DNA of 64,000 nucleotides from Salinicola aestuarinus (GCF_003206645.1 NZ_PZJP01000007.1:1-64000); one strand, 5' to 3'. Shown: positions 1 through 10,135, counted from the first letter of the stretch. The notes: generated from the sequence alone by a model not told the origin. A program made the numbers and translations.

Positions 1-907
1 CCGGGGAGGTGTCGATTCCCGAGAGGTCGGCGTCCGGAGCGCAGAGCCGCTCGACCTCTTCCGGCCAGTAGAACTTCTTGGCCCGGTGCGCCAACGCCCG
101 GTCAATGAGCCGACCCCAGGCCAGGAAGTGAAGTGTCTTGAGAATCGGCCCGCGGGGCTGGGGCAGGTAGGGCTCCCGAATGGGCTGATAATCGGGGAGG
201 CGTTCGGGATCGGGCTGTACGGCGTCGAGCCCCTCTTCCATATAGCGGCGGTAGAATTCGAAGCGGTGCATGCAGCCCTGGGGGCCGTGGTCGCGGGAGT
301 CTATGGCAGCATCGATGATGCTGGGCTTTTTTGCCTCGAGATGTTTTTCCGGTTGCCATTCGAGGCCATGTGCTTGCAAGGGTTTTAAAGGAAAGCAGAG
401 TTCTAACTTGCCTGTAGTTTCAATTCCGCTCCTCAAGAAGGGTTTGACGTCTCGCCAAGCATACGTGTCAGCCATGCCGGGAAATGCTCCAATATGAACG
501 AGTTGCGCTTGTCGATTGAAGCGAACTCCTCCCCCTTGTGCTGCCCAATAGACGATGGAAAAAAAAATAACGGGCATGCTGAAAAACATGAAGAGATCAA
601 AAATCAAATCTCCCCATTCTAATGGGTAGTGGGTTATGTCATAAAAAAAGAATAAAAGCCCAAAGTTACCAAAAATCCCAAAGAAGAAATAGAGGATATA
701 AGCAGCCTCGTTCGGCTGATTTTTTTTAGGCTCCAAAAATCGTTCGTTGAAACGCTTCCGGTTGGAAAGGTCGTCGTAAAAAGCCACGTCCTCGGGCCAC
801 ATGGCGATCTCGGCGCCAGGCAGTTCGGCATATTCGCGTTCACGGCGCAGATTGTTCAGCAGCGCTTCATAGCTTGGCGGCGTTTGCGCTTCGTTGGCTT
901 CACTCAT
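1..907 (-). CDS. DUF6708-like membrane protein, possible T6SS immunity partner (partial)
   Basis: The frame is open from ATG 905-907 to the window edge, about 302 codons, so the C-terminus is missing. After a charged N-terminal stretch of about 65 residues come two hydrophobic segments (about residues 75-95 and 108-128), then a soluble part rich in Pro, Trp and charged residues. The start overlaps the stop of the upstream toxin frame by 4 nt (ATGA), so the two are probably translationally coupled. Overall the protein resembles the DUF6708 family often found beside T6SS effectors; this is recalled similarity, not a search. A membrane-anchored protein directly behind a membrane-active toxin fits an immunity role, but this is inference. 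Codons in the middle (about 500-720) are AT-richer than the surroundings, a hint of horizontal origin. Confidence 0.7.
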   Translation of the reverse strand, partial: MSEANEAQTPPSYEALLNNLRREREYAELPGAEIAMWPEDVAFYDDLSNRKRFNERFLEPKKNQPNEAAYILYFFFGIFGNFGLLFFFYDITHYPLEWGDLIFDLFMFFSMPVIFFSIVYWAAQGGGVRFNRQAQLVHIGAFPGMADTYAWRDVKPFLRSGIETTGKLELCFPLKPLQAHGLEWQPEKHLEAKKPSIIDAAIDSRDHGPQGCMHRFEFYRRYMEEGLDAVQPDPERLPDYQPIREPYLPQPRGPILKTLHFLAWGRLIDRALAHRAKKFYWPEEVERLCAPDADLSGIDTSP

Positions 908-3900
908 GATGCCGATCCTTGCTGGCGATTTTGAAACTGCTCCAGACGTTCGATGCGGTCCTGTGCCATCCGTTTTTCCGTGGCTTCATCGTGCAGCACG
1001 CAGGTGGGGTCGGCGAAGCGATCGGGCCAGTATCGAATATTGACATTGCTATCGACTCCGATGGCATCCGTTCGATAGCGCAGAATGCCATAGCCCTCTT
1101 CGACCTCGACCTGGGCAGTATCACTGAGCCGCTTGGCGCTGACATTGTTGCCACCAACGTAAACATGGTTGACCGCGAACTGGCTGACTTGTGGCTGCCA
1201 GCCGGGAAAGACGATGGCGACCTCGCTGGAGGCTGCCTCGATGACGGTCATGCCCATCGGGTCGTAGGTCGGCGAATTGACGTTGACTTCCAAGCGTGGA
1301 GCCTGGAACAAGCGATAGAACTGACGCAATTCCTCAACGTCATCCTGACCGAAAATCCCGGAAAGGGGCTCGCCATCGCTGCTCTGGCCGGTCCCCCAGC
1401 AGCTACGGCCGATCCAGTCGGTAAACTTGCGCTCCGCGACTACCGCATCGTGCCAGGAGCGAATGGCGCTATAGAGCACCTCCAGCCCCAGAATGACCCA
1501 GCCGACCGTACTGGCGCTGACACCGATGACTCGGGCAACGCCCGATGCCGTTCTGACCGCCCCGCGAGTGATCAGTGATTCTCCAGGCAAGCTTTGAACT
1601 TGGCCGAGAAATTCCGTTAACAAGCTCATTTTTCCCAGTACGTGAGCAATACCTATTCCTGATTCGGCAAGCTTCAGTAATGCACCCGCGTTGCTGAGGG
1701 TTTCTGCTCCGCCTGACTCCTGCCCAGATTCAATAATATCTTTGACACCTGCCAACGCCGCACTTACCGCCGCCAAGCCAATCGCCCAGGTACTGGCGCG
1801 TTCGGCCAGCGTGCCGAGTCGCTGGCCCGCCTGAGTCTCTCTGCCGTGCACATCCTACGCCCAGCCCATGCCCGCCCCCGCCAAGCCGGTGCCAGAGGCG
1901 CCGGTGGCCAGTGCAGCGGAGCCCAGGTTGAGCGAGTTGGCCAGCACCTTGCCGTCGTCGTCGCCCAGCTTGTGGATCGCTTTGCCGAGACTGTCCGTTG
2001 CCGCCCACATGCCCAGGCCACCCATCATCCCCTTAACGCCGTGCCAGAAATGCGTGGTGGCCTTGAGCGTCGCTTTCAATGGCGAATAGGTCTGACTGCC
2101 GCGGGAGTCGAGCTTTTGCGTGCCGACGAGATAGAAGGGGTCATTGCTGGCCTGGGTAGGGCGGAAGGGGAACTCGGCCGATCCGCCGGCCATCTGGGCG
2201 AACCACTCGCCGATGCGGTTCGCGGGCACCTGCTGGGGGATGGCGGCTTCGCCGAAGAGGACTTCGAGTATGGCGCGAGAGGGCGATCGCCAGAAGGCGC
2301 TGCTGTTCGTTCGGTTCCGCGTAACGGCGGCAATCACCATGCCGAGCTGGCTAGACGCGGCGTCGTCCGGTAGCCGGTCGATGACGCGCTGGAGCCGATC
2401 CATGGCCTCGCCGGCGGTGTTGTCGATCAGTGCCTGAACGCGGGCATTTCGCATGACCAGGGGCTGAGTCGGCTCGGCGAGGGTCTCGTCGAAGCGTTTG
2501 TCGGCCGTGGTGCCGTCCTGGGTCACGTAGTCATTGACCAGCGGATGGCCCATCAGGGCCCGATACATGACGCTATTGGTGACGGGTGTTTCGCCCTCGA
2601 ACTGCGACTGCAGCCACTGCTGGCCCTGATCGTCGTGGAACAGTCCGGTGAGGGTATTGGCGACGACGACACGCAGATCGAGAAAATTGGTGTCGTCGGT
2701 CTCGTCGAACAACTCGAGCAGGGCGTGGTAGCGCTGCTGCAGACCTTGCCAGTCGCTCCATTGCTCGGCGGCCGCGGTTTCCACTTCGGTAACTAGCTGC
2801 TGCTGGCGCGCTTCGTACTGTTCGAGGAACGCTTTGGCGTCGTCCGCGCGGTAGTTGGCCAACCTCTGTCGGCGTGAAACGTCTCCGAGCGCATTTGCCA
2901 CCGTTTCGGATGAGATATCTTTATCGTAGTATTTTTTTACATCATCTATAACTTTCTGATCTATGGGAAAATTTTGGTAGCGATCGGATATCTCGTCGTA
3001 TCTAATATCACCCAGCCTCTCGATCATCTCCTTGACCCGCAGCTTGCGGGCGCTATCCGCACAGTGCTCGCTGAGTGCGGTGATCTGGGTGGCCAGTCGA
3101 TGGTTCAGTTCGCTCATGACACCAACGGGGTCATGGAGGATGGGGACGAGCGGTTCGATATCCTCGCGGTTGCCATTGAACTGGGTGAAAAAGCGCTGCA
3201 GCGTCGTGACCGCCTGGCTGCCGAGAGGCGCGTCGGGACGGCTTTCACTCCATGAGAGGTCGGCGGGCTGCAGGGGAATGCCGGCGCCCCCCCGCATTTC
3301 GGGCACGTAAGCGGCATTGTCCAACGTGCCCGCCAGCGGCAGTACGTCCTGCTGACCCTCGGCCAACTGGCTGGTGACAACCTTCGTCAGTAACGTTCCA
3401 CTCAGTTCTTCCAATCTGCCGCAGACGTCGGCGAGTGTGGCGGGGGTCAGCAGCGTATCGGTGACCAGCAGATAAACGGTATCGGTCACATCGTGCTTGG
3501 GCGCGGGCACCCAGGGCGTCGCCATGACGCCCATGGGGAACCAGAAATCCCGCTGTTCGGTGAATGCCTGATCCTCGGCAGCGTTTGTGGCTGTGTGGCG
3601 AGGCAGGGGCACGAACGTCGCTTCGTGGGTGACCTGATAGACGTGATGCTGCGGTTGGCCCTCTTGCGAATCCTCGGGTGAATAGAACAGGTAGACGATG
3701 CTGCGGGGGCGCAATAGGCGCAGGCCGTAGGTCTTCGATGCCGGGCCTGCGGGGTAGTCGCCTACGGTCACGCCGTCGAGTCCATCGACCCGGCAGCTCT
3801 CTTCCGTGAGACCGTAGCGAAGAGGGTATAGCGGAATGCACTCCTTCGCCGCCTCGATGACCACATCGACTGGGTCGGTCAGCTTCGAGGAGGTCATCGT

Positions 3901-3975
3901 CCAGTTGGCGACGTGATTGCCCTCCCAATCCAGATAGGCCTGTGTCTGACGAGACCCTGAAGACGACGCACTCAT
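904..3975 (-). pseudogene. VasX/BTH_I2691-type T6SS effector interrupted by in-frame TAG
   Basis: One reading frame of 1023 codons starts at ATG 3973-3975, with AAGGAG about 8 nt upstream, and ends at 904. It is interrupted only by TAG at 1855-1857 (codon 707). The N-terminal 706 residues resemble the N-terminal region of VasX/BTH_I2691-type T6SS effectors. The part after the TAG has hydrophobic segments (about residues 730-750 and 810-840) as in colicin-like membrane-active toxins, and a beta-rich C-terminus. The sequence continues without any frame change, so a single C-to-T change (CAG to TAG) is the simplest explanation. A GTG at 1849-1851 could start a separate 315-residue product, but no good ribosome site is seen. 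No VgrG, Hcp or PAAR gene is present in the window. Confidence 0.75.
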
Positions 3976-4409
3976 GCTCCGCCTCTCCTTTGTAAAGTAT
4001 TGAAAACGGTGTTTAAAGATTCTCTATCAATGGAAATTACCATGTCCGTTGTGGCTATTCGACCGAATCCCGGCGGTTGATGAACTACAGAAATGTAGGC
4101 TCATTGGACTGAGTACTCGAAAGCACTTTCAACGTCGTAATCGCACGGATTCGTCCACCTTTGCGAAAACTTCGGGACAGTTTCTATTTGCGTGTCTCAA
4201 TGTTTTAAATTGTGATTATACGTATACAAACTATCGCGAATGAATCGAGTCGACCGGGGCGGCGACTGAGGGACCGGGTGGCGTCGCGAAGGGGGGAGGT
4301 CGCGACCCGCGGGCAGCTGTCGCTGTGAGGTGAGGCTAGGGTGTCAAACAACGCCCGGCCATTGCGACCGGGCGCCATCGGGTCGACGTCGCTGATCAAG
4401 CTCGGACGT
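3976..4409. other. Intergenic region upstream of the T6SS effector locus
   Basis: This 434-nt stretch lies between the effector start (3975) and the end of the hydrolase gene (4410). It is AT-richer than its neighbours from about 3990 to 4240 and likely holds the promoter of the minus-strand effector. An open frame at 4049-4243 lacks a convincing ribosome site and was not called. I see no clear terminator or repeat. Confidence 0.4.
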
Positions 4410-5504
4410 TCAGGCGTCGTCGAGGGCGTCGAGTCCTTCGAACAGCGCCTGGTGGAAGCGCTCGGGCTCTTGAATGTGGGGCGAGTGGCCAAGGTCCGGG
4501 AATTCGACCAGTTCGGCATTCGGGATGCGCTCGGCAGCGCGCTCGCCCAGTACCGAGTAGTCGCCGAGAGTCGCCTTGATGTCGGCCGGGGCGCGGCCCT
4601 TGCCGATGGCGGTATTGTCGTGCTCGCCGATCAGCAAAAGTGTCGGCACCTGGAGCGTATCGAACTCGTGAATCACCGGCTGGGTGAAGACCATGTCCGA
4701 GGTGAGCGCCTGATTCCAGGCGACGCGCTCGCCGCCGGGGCCGGCATACATCCCGGCGAGCATCTCCACCCACTGCTCATAGCGCGGCTCCCACTCGCCG
4801 ACGTAGTAGGTCGAGCGCTGGTAGTCGCGAATGCCTTCGGCACTCTTGTTCAACTCTGCCTCGAAGCCATCGTCGACGCTCTGGTAAGGCACGCCCTTGG
4901 CCTTCCAGTCCTCCAGACCGATGGGATTGACCAGCACCAGCTGCTCGGTCTGCCCGGGGTACATCAGCGCGTAGCGACTGGCCAGCATCCCCCCCATCGA
5001 ATGCCCCATGACGGTGACGTCGTCAAGCTCCAGGCTCTCCAGCAGGGCGTGGGTGTTGGCGGCAAGCTGATGAAAGCTGAACTGGTAGGCTTTTGGCTTG
5101 CTCGATTTACAGAAACCGATCTGGTCGGGGGCGATGACGCGATAGCCCTCGGCGGTGAGCCGTTCGATGGAGTCCTTCCACGTGCCGGCGCAGAAGTTCT
5201 TGCCGTGCAGGAGAACGACGGTTCGCCCGTTGGGCTCGGTCGCCGGTACGTCGAGATAGGCCATCTGTAGCTGTTGGCGCTGCGAGGTGAAGGTGAAGCG
5301 CGCCACCGGGTAGGCGTAATCGAACCCTTCGAGCTCGGCGCCATACGTCGGTGTCTGCGTGCTTTGCGCTTCGTTTCCCTGCGTTTCGCCTTCGCTCGTC
5401 TGCGCCGCGGCGGGGCCGGCGAGACACAGGGCAGCGCCCAGTGCCATGCCAAAAGTGGGAAGCCAGCCGGCCGCGGGCTTGGTCGTCGAGGTGGTCGCGT
5501 ACAT
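4410..5504 (-). CDS. Secreted alpha/beta hydrolase
   Basis: The protein is 364 residues from ATG 5502-5504, chosen because AGGAG lies 6 nt upstream and the N-terminus then forms a signal peptide (hydrophobic core about residues 17-32, ending in Ala-rich PAAAQ). It is an alpha/beta hydrolase. The nucleophile elbow is GHSMGG (Ser169), the acid is Asp296 in GEHD and the base is His340 in DLGHSP. LLHGKNF near residue 100 gives the oxyanion-loop HG. It should act in the periplasm on a small ester, lactone or similar substrate; the substrate cannot be deduced. A 22-codon upstream extension is possible but would destroy the signal peptide. The gene stands alone, with more than 80 nt to the next gene. 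Confidence 0.85.
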   Translation of the reverse strand: MYATTSTTKPAAGWLPTFGMALGAALCLAGPAAAQTSEGETQGNEAQSTQTPTYGAELEGFDYAYPVARFTFTSQRQQLQMAYLDVPATEPNGRTVVLLHGKNFCAGTWKDSIERLTAEGYRVIAPDQIGFCKSSKPKAYQFSFHQLAANTHALLESLELDDVTVMGHSMGGMLASRYALMYPGQTEQLVLVNPIGLEDWKAKGVPYQSVDDGFEAELNKSAEGIRDYQRSTYYVGEWEPRYEQWVEMLAGMYAGPGGERVAWNQALTSDMVFTQPVIHEFDTLQVPTLLLIGEHDNTAIGKGRAPADIKATLGDYSVLGERAAERIPNAELVEFPDLGHSPHIQEPERFHQALFEGLDALDDA

Positions 5505-5587
5505 TCGAATCTCCTGTCGAAACGTCAGTGGGTATCGAGTGCAGCGGGCGGGCGGCGCTTGGCGATTCAACTCGATCGACTCAGAGC

Positions 5588-6487
5588 CTAGACGATATCC
5601 AGCGGCACCGGTCGGTCGGGCGCCGGGAAGGCGTCGTCGAGCTGGGCGAGATCGTCGTCGGTTAGCCGGATCGAGAGGGCGTCGGCGTTGGCCTTGACGT
5701 GGGCGGGCGTCGACGCCTTGGGGATGGCGATTGCGGGTCGCTCGGGGGACTCACTGCCCGCGCCGTTGCGTATGACCCACGCCAGCAGGATCTGTGCGGC
5801 GCTGGCACCGTGCCCGGCGGCGATCGCCTCGACCACCGGGGCGGTGATCACTTCGTTGCGCTGGCGGTCCCCCTGGGCCAGCGGGCAGTAGGCCATCGCC
5901 GGTAGCCCCTTTGCCTTGAGTCAGGGCAGCACGTTGAGTTCGATCCCGCGGGAGCCCAGGTGATAGAGCACCTGATTGGTGGCGCAGTCGGTGGCGCCGG
6001 GAAGCGACTCGAGTGCCTTCAGGCGTTGGGCATCGAAGTTGGAGACGCCGAAGCGGCGGATCTTGCCCTGTTCCCGCAGCCGCTCGAATGCCTCGAACGT
6101 CTCTTCGAGCGGCATACCGCCCGGCCAGTGAAGCAGGTAAAGATCGAGAGTTTCGATCCCCAGCCGAGCGAGGCTTCGCTCACAGGCCTCGATGGCGCTG
6201 TCGCGCCCGGCGTTCCAGGGATAGACCTTGGAGACCACGAAGGCGTCGTCGCGCCGGTCGGCAAGCGCCTGGCCGACGACCCTCTCGGCGCCACCCTCGG
6301 CATACATCTCGGCGGTGTCGATCAGCGTGAGACCAAGATCCAGCCCGTAGCGAAGCGCATCGGCCTCTTGTGACGCCGGCAGGCGGTCTTCGCCCATATA
6401 CCAGCTGCCCTGGCCGATGGCCGGCAGCGTCACGGGCGGTTCGGTGGCGGTTGCGGGGAAGACGATGTGCGGGGAAGAGGGGGGCAT
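5588..6487 (-). pseudogene. Aldo/keto reductase with in-frame TGA
   Basis: A single frame starts at ATG 6485-6487 (GGAG 5 nt upstream) and ends at 5588. It is an NADPH-dependent aldo/keto reductase: IDTAEMY holds the catalytic Asp and Tyr, Lys is in VVSKVYP, His in LYLLHWPG, FGVSNFD follows, and SPLAQG-type sequence lies after the break. The frame is interrupted by TGA at 5921-5923, between ELNVLP and LKAKGLP. Family members usually have Trp here (LLPW), so a TGG-to-TGA change is likely. The full catalytic tetrad is upstream of the stop, but the cofactor-binding C-terminal third would be lost. The product is probably inactive unless the stop is read through or is a sequencing error. Confidence 0.8.
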
Positions 6488-6582
6488 GGGGTCTCCAGTC
6501 ACTCGAAGCGGCAAAAATCGGTATCCTCAGGCTGGCCGTCCGGTGTCGGATTGGCAAATTCGCCATCGACGAGGAGTTTCCC

Positions 6583-7137
6583 ATCGCTTCATCCCCCGAG
6601 TGTCCGCACAGCGAGACCCGCGCTCGCGACTGGCTGTCGCGCTTCGTGATCGAACACGATATCTGTCCCTTCGCCGGACGCGAGTTTCGCCGAGAGGCGA
6701 TTCGTTATGCGGTGAGCGAGGGCGCGGATCTCGAAAGCTGGCTGCAGGCGCTGGCGGGGGAGTGCCAGCGGCTGGATGCCGAGCCCGAGATCGCCACGAC
6801 CCTGCTGATCTTCCCGCGGGGGCTCGAGGCGTTCGAGGATTATCTCGACCTGCTCGAATTTGGCGAGGCGCTCCTCGTCTCGCTGGGTTATGAGGGCATC
6901 TATCAGCTGGCGAGTTTTCATCCCGACTACGTGTTCGAGGGCGTCGCGCCCGATGATCCGGCCAATTTCACCAACCGCTCGCCGGCGCCGATGCTGCATC
7001 TGCTGCGCGAGGCGGCGCTCGAGCGGGCGCTTGCGCACTACCCTGATCCCGAGGCGATTCCCGAGCGCAACATGAAAGTGCTGCGCGCGCCGGAGTCACC
7101 GGCGCTGGCGGCGGCCATCGCGGCATCGGGCCGCTGA
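6583..7137 (+). CDS. DUF1415 family protein
   Basis: The conserved DUF1415 core is complete: RDWLSRFVIEHDICPFA at the start, TTLLIFPRG in the middle, LASFHPDYVFEG, and FTNRSPAPMLHLLRE followed by IPERN near the end. Function is unknown. The start is a problem: between the ATG at 6370, which would run 118 nt into the opposite-strand reductase gene and past its ribosome site, and the first core residue, this frame has no ATG, GTG or TTG. The start given is an ATC (6583) with GAGGAG 6 nt upstream; ATT at 6550 is an alternative. Automatic gene callers would probably use 6370. The gene is divergent from the reductase pseudogene. Confidence 0.8.
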   Translation: MASSPECPHSETRARDWLSRFVIEHDICPFAGREFRREAIRYAVSEGADLESWLQALAGECQRLDAEPEIATTLLIFPRGLEAFEDYLDLLEFGEALLVSLGYEGIYQLASFHPDYVFEGVAPDDPANFTNRSPAPMLHLLREAALERALAHYPDPEAIPERNMKVLRAPESPALAAAIAASGR

Positions 7138-7256
7138 GGAAAGTGACGCCGATGGCCTACCTCTCGGCGTGAATTGCCTATGCTGTGACGGCACCTCCGG
7201 TTGTGAACGGGGGAGAATTCGATGCTCAACGAGTCCGAATCAATAGGAGATCTGCG

Positions 7257-7829
7257 ATGCAGACCGTGACCCGAGGCGGTGAAGCCGTCGATGTCAGCGG
7301 ACGCTTTCTGGAGAAGGGCGACAAGGCGCCGCCGTTCACGCTGACCAATGCCAAGATGGAAGACGTCGTGATCGACGACTTCGAAGGCAAGCGCAAGGTG
7401 CTCAACATCATTCCCAGCGTGGATACCGCGACCTGTGCCATGTCGGCGCGCAAGTTCAACGAGTTTGCCAGTCAGCTCGACAACACCGTGGTGCTGGTCG
7501 TCTCGGCCGATCTGCCATTCGCCCAGGCGCGCCTCTGCAGCGCCGAGGGGCTCGATGACGTCGTGACGCTGTCCTGCTTTCGCCACCCGGAGTTTCGCCA
7601 GCTCTTTGGTGTTTCGCTGGACAGCGGGGCGATGGCGGGGCTCTGCGCGCGGGCGGTGGTCGTGCTCGACGAGACCGATCACGTGATTCACGCCGAGCTG
7701 GTCTCCGAGATCAAGAACGAGCCGGACTACGAGGCGGCCAGGCAGTCGCTCGGCGAGGGCGGTTCGAGCGCGGGCGATGAGGCGTCGACACCCGCTTCGG
7801 CGCGTGACGACGACGGTAACGACAGCTAG
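7257..7829 (+). CDS. tpx: Thiol peroxidase (atypical 2-Cys peroxiredoxin)
   Basis: The protein has 190 residues from ATG 7257, with AGGAG 7 nt upstream; a longer frame from 7185 was rejected for lack of a ribosome site. It reduces hydroperoxides with electrons from thioredoxin. The peroxidatic Cys60 lies in SVDTATCAMSARKFN and the resolving Cys94 in ARLCSAEGLDD, the spacing typical of Tpx. The usual SVDTPTC motif has Ala in place of Pro. The C-terminus carries an unusual extension of about 25 residues rich in Asp, Ser and Gly. OsmC lies 168 nt downstream, making a peroxide-defence pair, probably separately transcribed. Confidence 0.93.
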   Translation: MQTVTRGGEAVDVSGRFLEKGDKAPPFTLTNAKMEDVVIDDFEGKRKVLNIIPSVDTATCAMSARKFNEFASQLDNTVVLVVSADLPFAQARLCSAEGLDDVVTLSCFRHPEFRQLFGVSLDSGAMAGLCARAVVVLDETDHVIHAELVSEIKNEPDYEAARQSLGEGGSSAGDEASTPASARDDDGNDS

Positions 7830-7996
7830 GTTTGCGGAAGGCGCGGACCCATGGTCTACACTGATCCGCGCATCCCAAGCGAGGGGGAGAGTGTTTCCCG
7901 TCGTATTCGGTCTGTGCTCGCCGGCCAGTCGTACACGATCCGTCGCACGCGGTCAGTCGCCGCAGGCCCGTCGCATCAGAACAGAAGGAGTTGACG

Positions 7997-8428
7997 ATGA
8001 CGATCAAGAAATCCGGTTCCGCCGAATGGAAAGGCAGCCTCAAGCAGGGCAAGGGTGTCGTCTCCACCGAGAGTGGCGCGCTCAAGGACAACCCCTACGG
8101 TTTCAACACGCGTTTCGAGGGTGAGCCGGGCACCAATCCGGAAGAGCTGATCGCCTCCGCCCATGCGAGCTGTTTCTCCATGGCGCTGTCGATGATGCTG
8201 GGGGAAGAGGGTATCGAGCCCGAGAGCCTCAAGACCGACGCCACCGTCATCATGGAGCAGGACGACAGCGGCTTTACCATCACCGCCGTGGAACTGAAGA
8301 CGGTCGCCCGTATTCCCGGCGCCGACCAGTCGACGTTCGACAGCGCCGCGCAGAAAGCCAAAGAGGGCTGCCCGATCTCCAAGCTGCTCAACGCCAAGAT
8401 CTCGCTGGACGCCACGCTCGAGAACTGA
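7997..8428 (+). CDS. osmC: OsmC family peroxiredoxin
   Basis: The protein has 143 residues from ATG 7997, preceded by GAAGGAG at 7984-7990. OsmC enzymes are cytoplasmic homodimers that reduce organic hydroperoxides. The two active-site cysteines are visible: Cys59 in AHASCFSMALS and Cys125 in KEGCPISKLL. The arginine of the FNTRF segment near residue 39 matches the family's catalytic Arg. Length and order match OsmC rather than Ohr. A strong terminator follows. Confidence 0.93.
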   Translation: MTIKKSGSAEWKGSLKQGKGVVSTESGALKDNPYGFNTRFEGEPGTNPEELIASAHASCFSMALSMMLGEEGIEPESLKTDATVIMEQDDSGFTITAVELKTVARIPGADQSTFDSAAQKAKEGCPISKLLNAKISLDATLEN

Positions 8429-8450
8429 GCCTCGACGTTTCACGCCCTGA

Positions 8451-8477
8451 AAAAGCCGGCCTCGGAGCCGGCTTTTT
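8451..8477 (+). terminator. Rho-independent terminator after osmC
   Basis: Inverted repeat AAAAGCCGGC / GCCGGCTTTTT around a 6-nt loop, ending in a T tract, 22 nt after the osmC stop. Confidence 0.85.
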
Positions 8478-8783
8478 CATGTCCGCTCCCTGCCGTCGAG
8501 CGCACCGGGGCCCCAGGCGGGTGCCATGACGCTTCGGGTAAAGTCTGCTACCGTATCGGGCCGCCGTGAACGAGGGCATCCTGCCCCAATGACGAGTTCC
8601 GACGCGCTCGCCTGCCGAGTGCGCCACGGCAACTGCGTTCACGGCCGGTCGCCCACAAGGCCGCTCGTTCATAACAAAGCTTGCCCGCGTTGAAACGCAC
8701 CGTTTCAGCCAATTTCGTACCGCCCGACCCGGCGCTGCGACGAAAGCTCTGTGCCAAAAAGTCCTGTCAAAAAGAAAACGCTC

Positions 8784-10091
8784 ATGGCCAACGCTCCCCA
8801 ATATGACGCGGCACCGTCGCGACCGCTCTCCCGCGGTGACGTCAAGATCCTCTCGCTCTCCGCGCTCGGCGGCGCGCTCGAGTTCTATGACTTCATTATC
8901 TTCGTCTACTTCGCCACCGTCATCGGCCATCTGTTCTTCCCGCCCGATATTCCCGAGTGGCTGAGAATGGTCCAGACCTACGGCATTTTCGCCGCGGGCT
9001 ATCTGGCGCGGCCGCTGGGCGGCATCATCATGGCGCACTTCGGCGACCTGCTGGGGCGCAAGAAGATGTTCACCCTGTCGATCTTTCTGATGTCAGTGCC
9101 GACGCTGCTGATCGGCTGTCTGCCGACCTACGAGACCGTGGGGTATCTCGCACCACTGCTGCTGATCGTGATGCGTATTCTGCAGGGCGCTGCCGTGGGC
9201 GGCGAGGTGCCCGGCGCCTGGGTCTTCGTCACCGAGCACGTCTCGCGCAAGAACGTGGGGCTCGCCTGCGGCACGCTCTCTTCGGGACTGGTCGCCGGCA
9301 TTCTTATCGGCTCGATCATCTCGGCGTTCCTCAAGTCCCACTACAGCGCTGAGGAAATGGCGGACTACGGCTGGCGCGTGCCGTTCTTGATCGGCGGTGT
9401 CTTCGGACTGCTGGCGGTCTATCTGCGCCGCTATCTGGAGGAGACGCCGGTGTTCGCCGAGATGCGCGCCAAGAAGGCGCTCTCCGAGGGGCTGCCGGTC
9501 AAGCGCGTCGTCACTCGGCACATGGATAGTGTCGCGCTCTCCATGGCGGTGACCTGGATTCTCACTGGTGCGGTAGTGGTGGTCCTGCTGCTGACGCCCA
9601 ACATCCTGATGACGCAGTACGACATCGACGCCTCCTTCGCCAACGTCTGGGCCATCGTCTGCGTGGTGATTGGCTGCGTCGTCTCCGGCTGGTGCTGCGA
9701 TCGCTTCGGCAGCGGTGTCACCCTGCTGGGCTGGAGCGCACTGCTGGGCGTGAGCTATACCGCCATGATGCAGATCGTGCCCAACGACCCGAGTCAACTG
9801 CTGGCGCTCTACTGTCTGGCCGGCTTCGGCGTGGGGATCGTCGGTGTGGTGCCGACCATCGCGGTGAAATCCTTCCCGGCGGCGGTGCGCTTTTCCGGAC
9901 TGTCGTTCTCCTACAACGTCGCCTACGCCATCTTCGGCGGCTTTACACCGGTGGTGGTCTCCTGGCTGGTCGTTCAGGATCCGGCGGCGCCCGCCTACTA
10001 CGTGGCGGCTCTGTCGCTCCTCGGCGTGGCAATCGGCGTGGCCCTGCTGGTCTCTCCTGGCGGCAAGCGCCTGGCGCTGATGCAGCACTGA
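8784..10091 (+). CDS. MFS transporter, metabolite:H+ symporter (MHS) type
   Basis: About 435 residues with 12 predicted transmembrane helices in the inner membrane. The loop between helices 2 and 3 carries the MFS signature GDLLGRKKMF, and ALEFYDFIIFVYFA in helix 1 is typical of the MHS subfamily (ProP, KgtP, ShiA-like), which couples uptake of carboxylates, betaines or similar solutes to protons. The substrate cannot be told. The start is uncertain: ATG 8784 is preferred because the preceding residues are lysine-rich and not family-like; GTG 8751 would add 11 residues. Neither has a strong ribosome site. The 5' spacer from the osmC terminator is about 270 nt and a stem-loop follows the gene. 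Confidence 0.88.
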   Translation: MANAPQYDAAPSRPLSRGDVKILSLSALGGALEFYDFIIFVYFATVIGHLFFPPDIPEWLRMVQTYGIFAAGYLARPLGGIIMAHFGDLLGRKKMFTLSIFLMSVPTLLIGCLPTYETVGYLAPLLLIVMRILQGAAVGGEVPGAWVFVTEHVSRKNVGLACGTLSSGLVAGILIGSIISAFLKSHYSAEEMADYGWRVPFLIGGVFGLLAVYLRRYLEETPVFAEMRAKKALSEGLPVKRVVTRHMDSVALSMAVTWILTGAVVVVLLLTPNILMTQYDIDASFANVWAIVCVVIGCVVSGWCCDRFGSGVTLLGWSALLGVSYTAMMQIVPNDPSQLLALYCLAGFGVGIVGVVPTIAVKSFPAAVRFSGLSFSYNVAYAIFGGFTPVVVSWLVVQDPAAPAYYVAALSLLGVAIGVALLVSPGGKRLALMQH

Positions 10092-10135
10092 GACCGCCGG
10101 CCCGCGTCGGCGAATTCGCTGGCGTGTCATCGAAC

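Noticed and set aside
4049..4243. 64-codon open frame in the gap upstream of the effector
   Set aside because: No ribosome site and low-complexity composition.
5921..5923. TGA in the aldo/keto reductase as a selenocysteine codon
   Set aside because: The family normally has Trp at this place, no SECIS-like hairpin is evident after the codon, and aldo/keto reductases are not selenoproteins.
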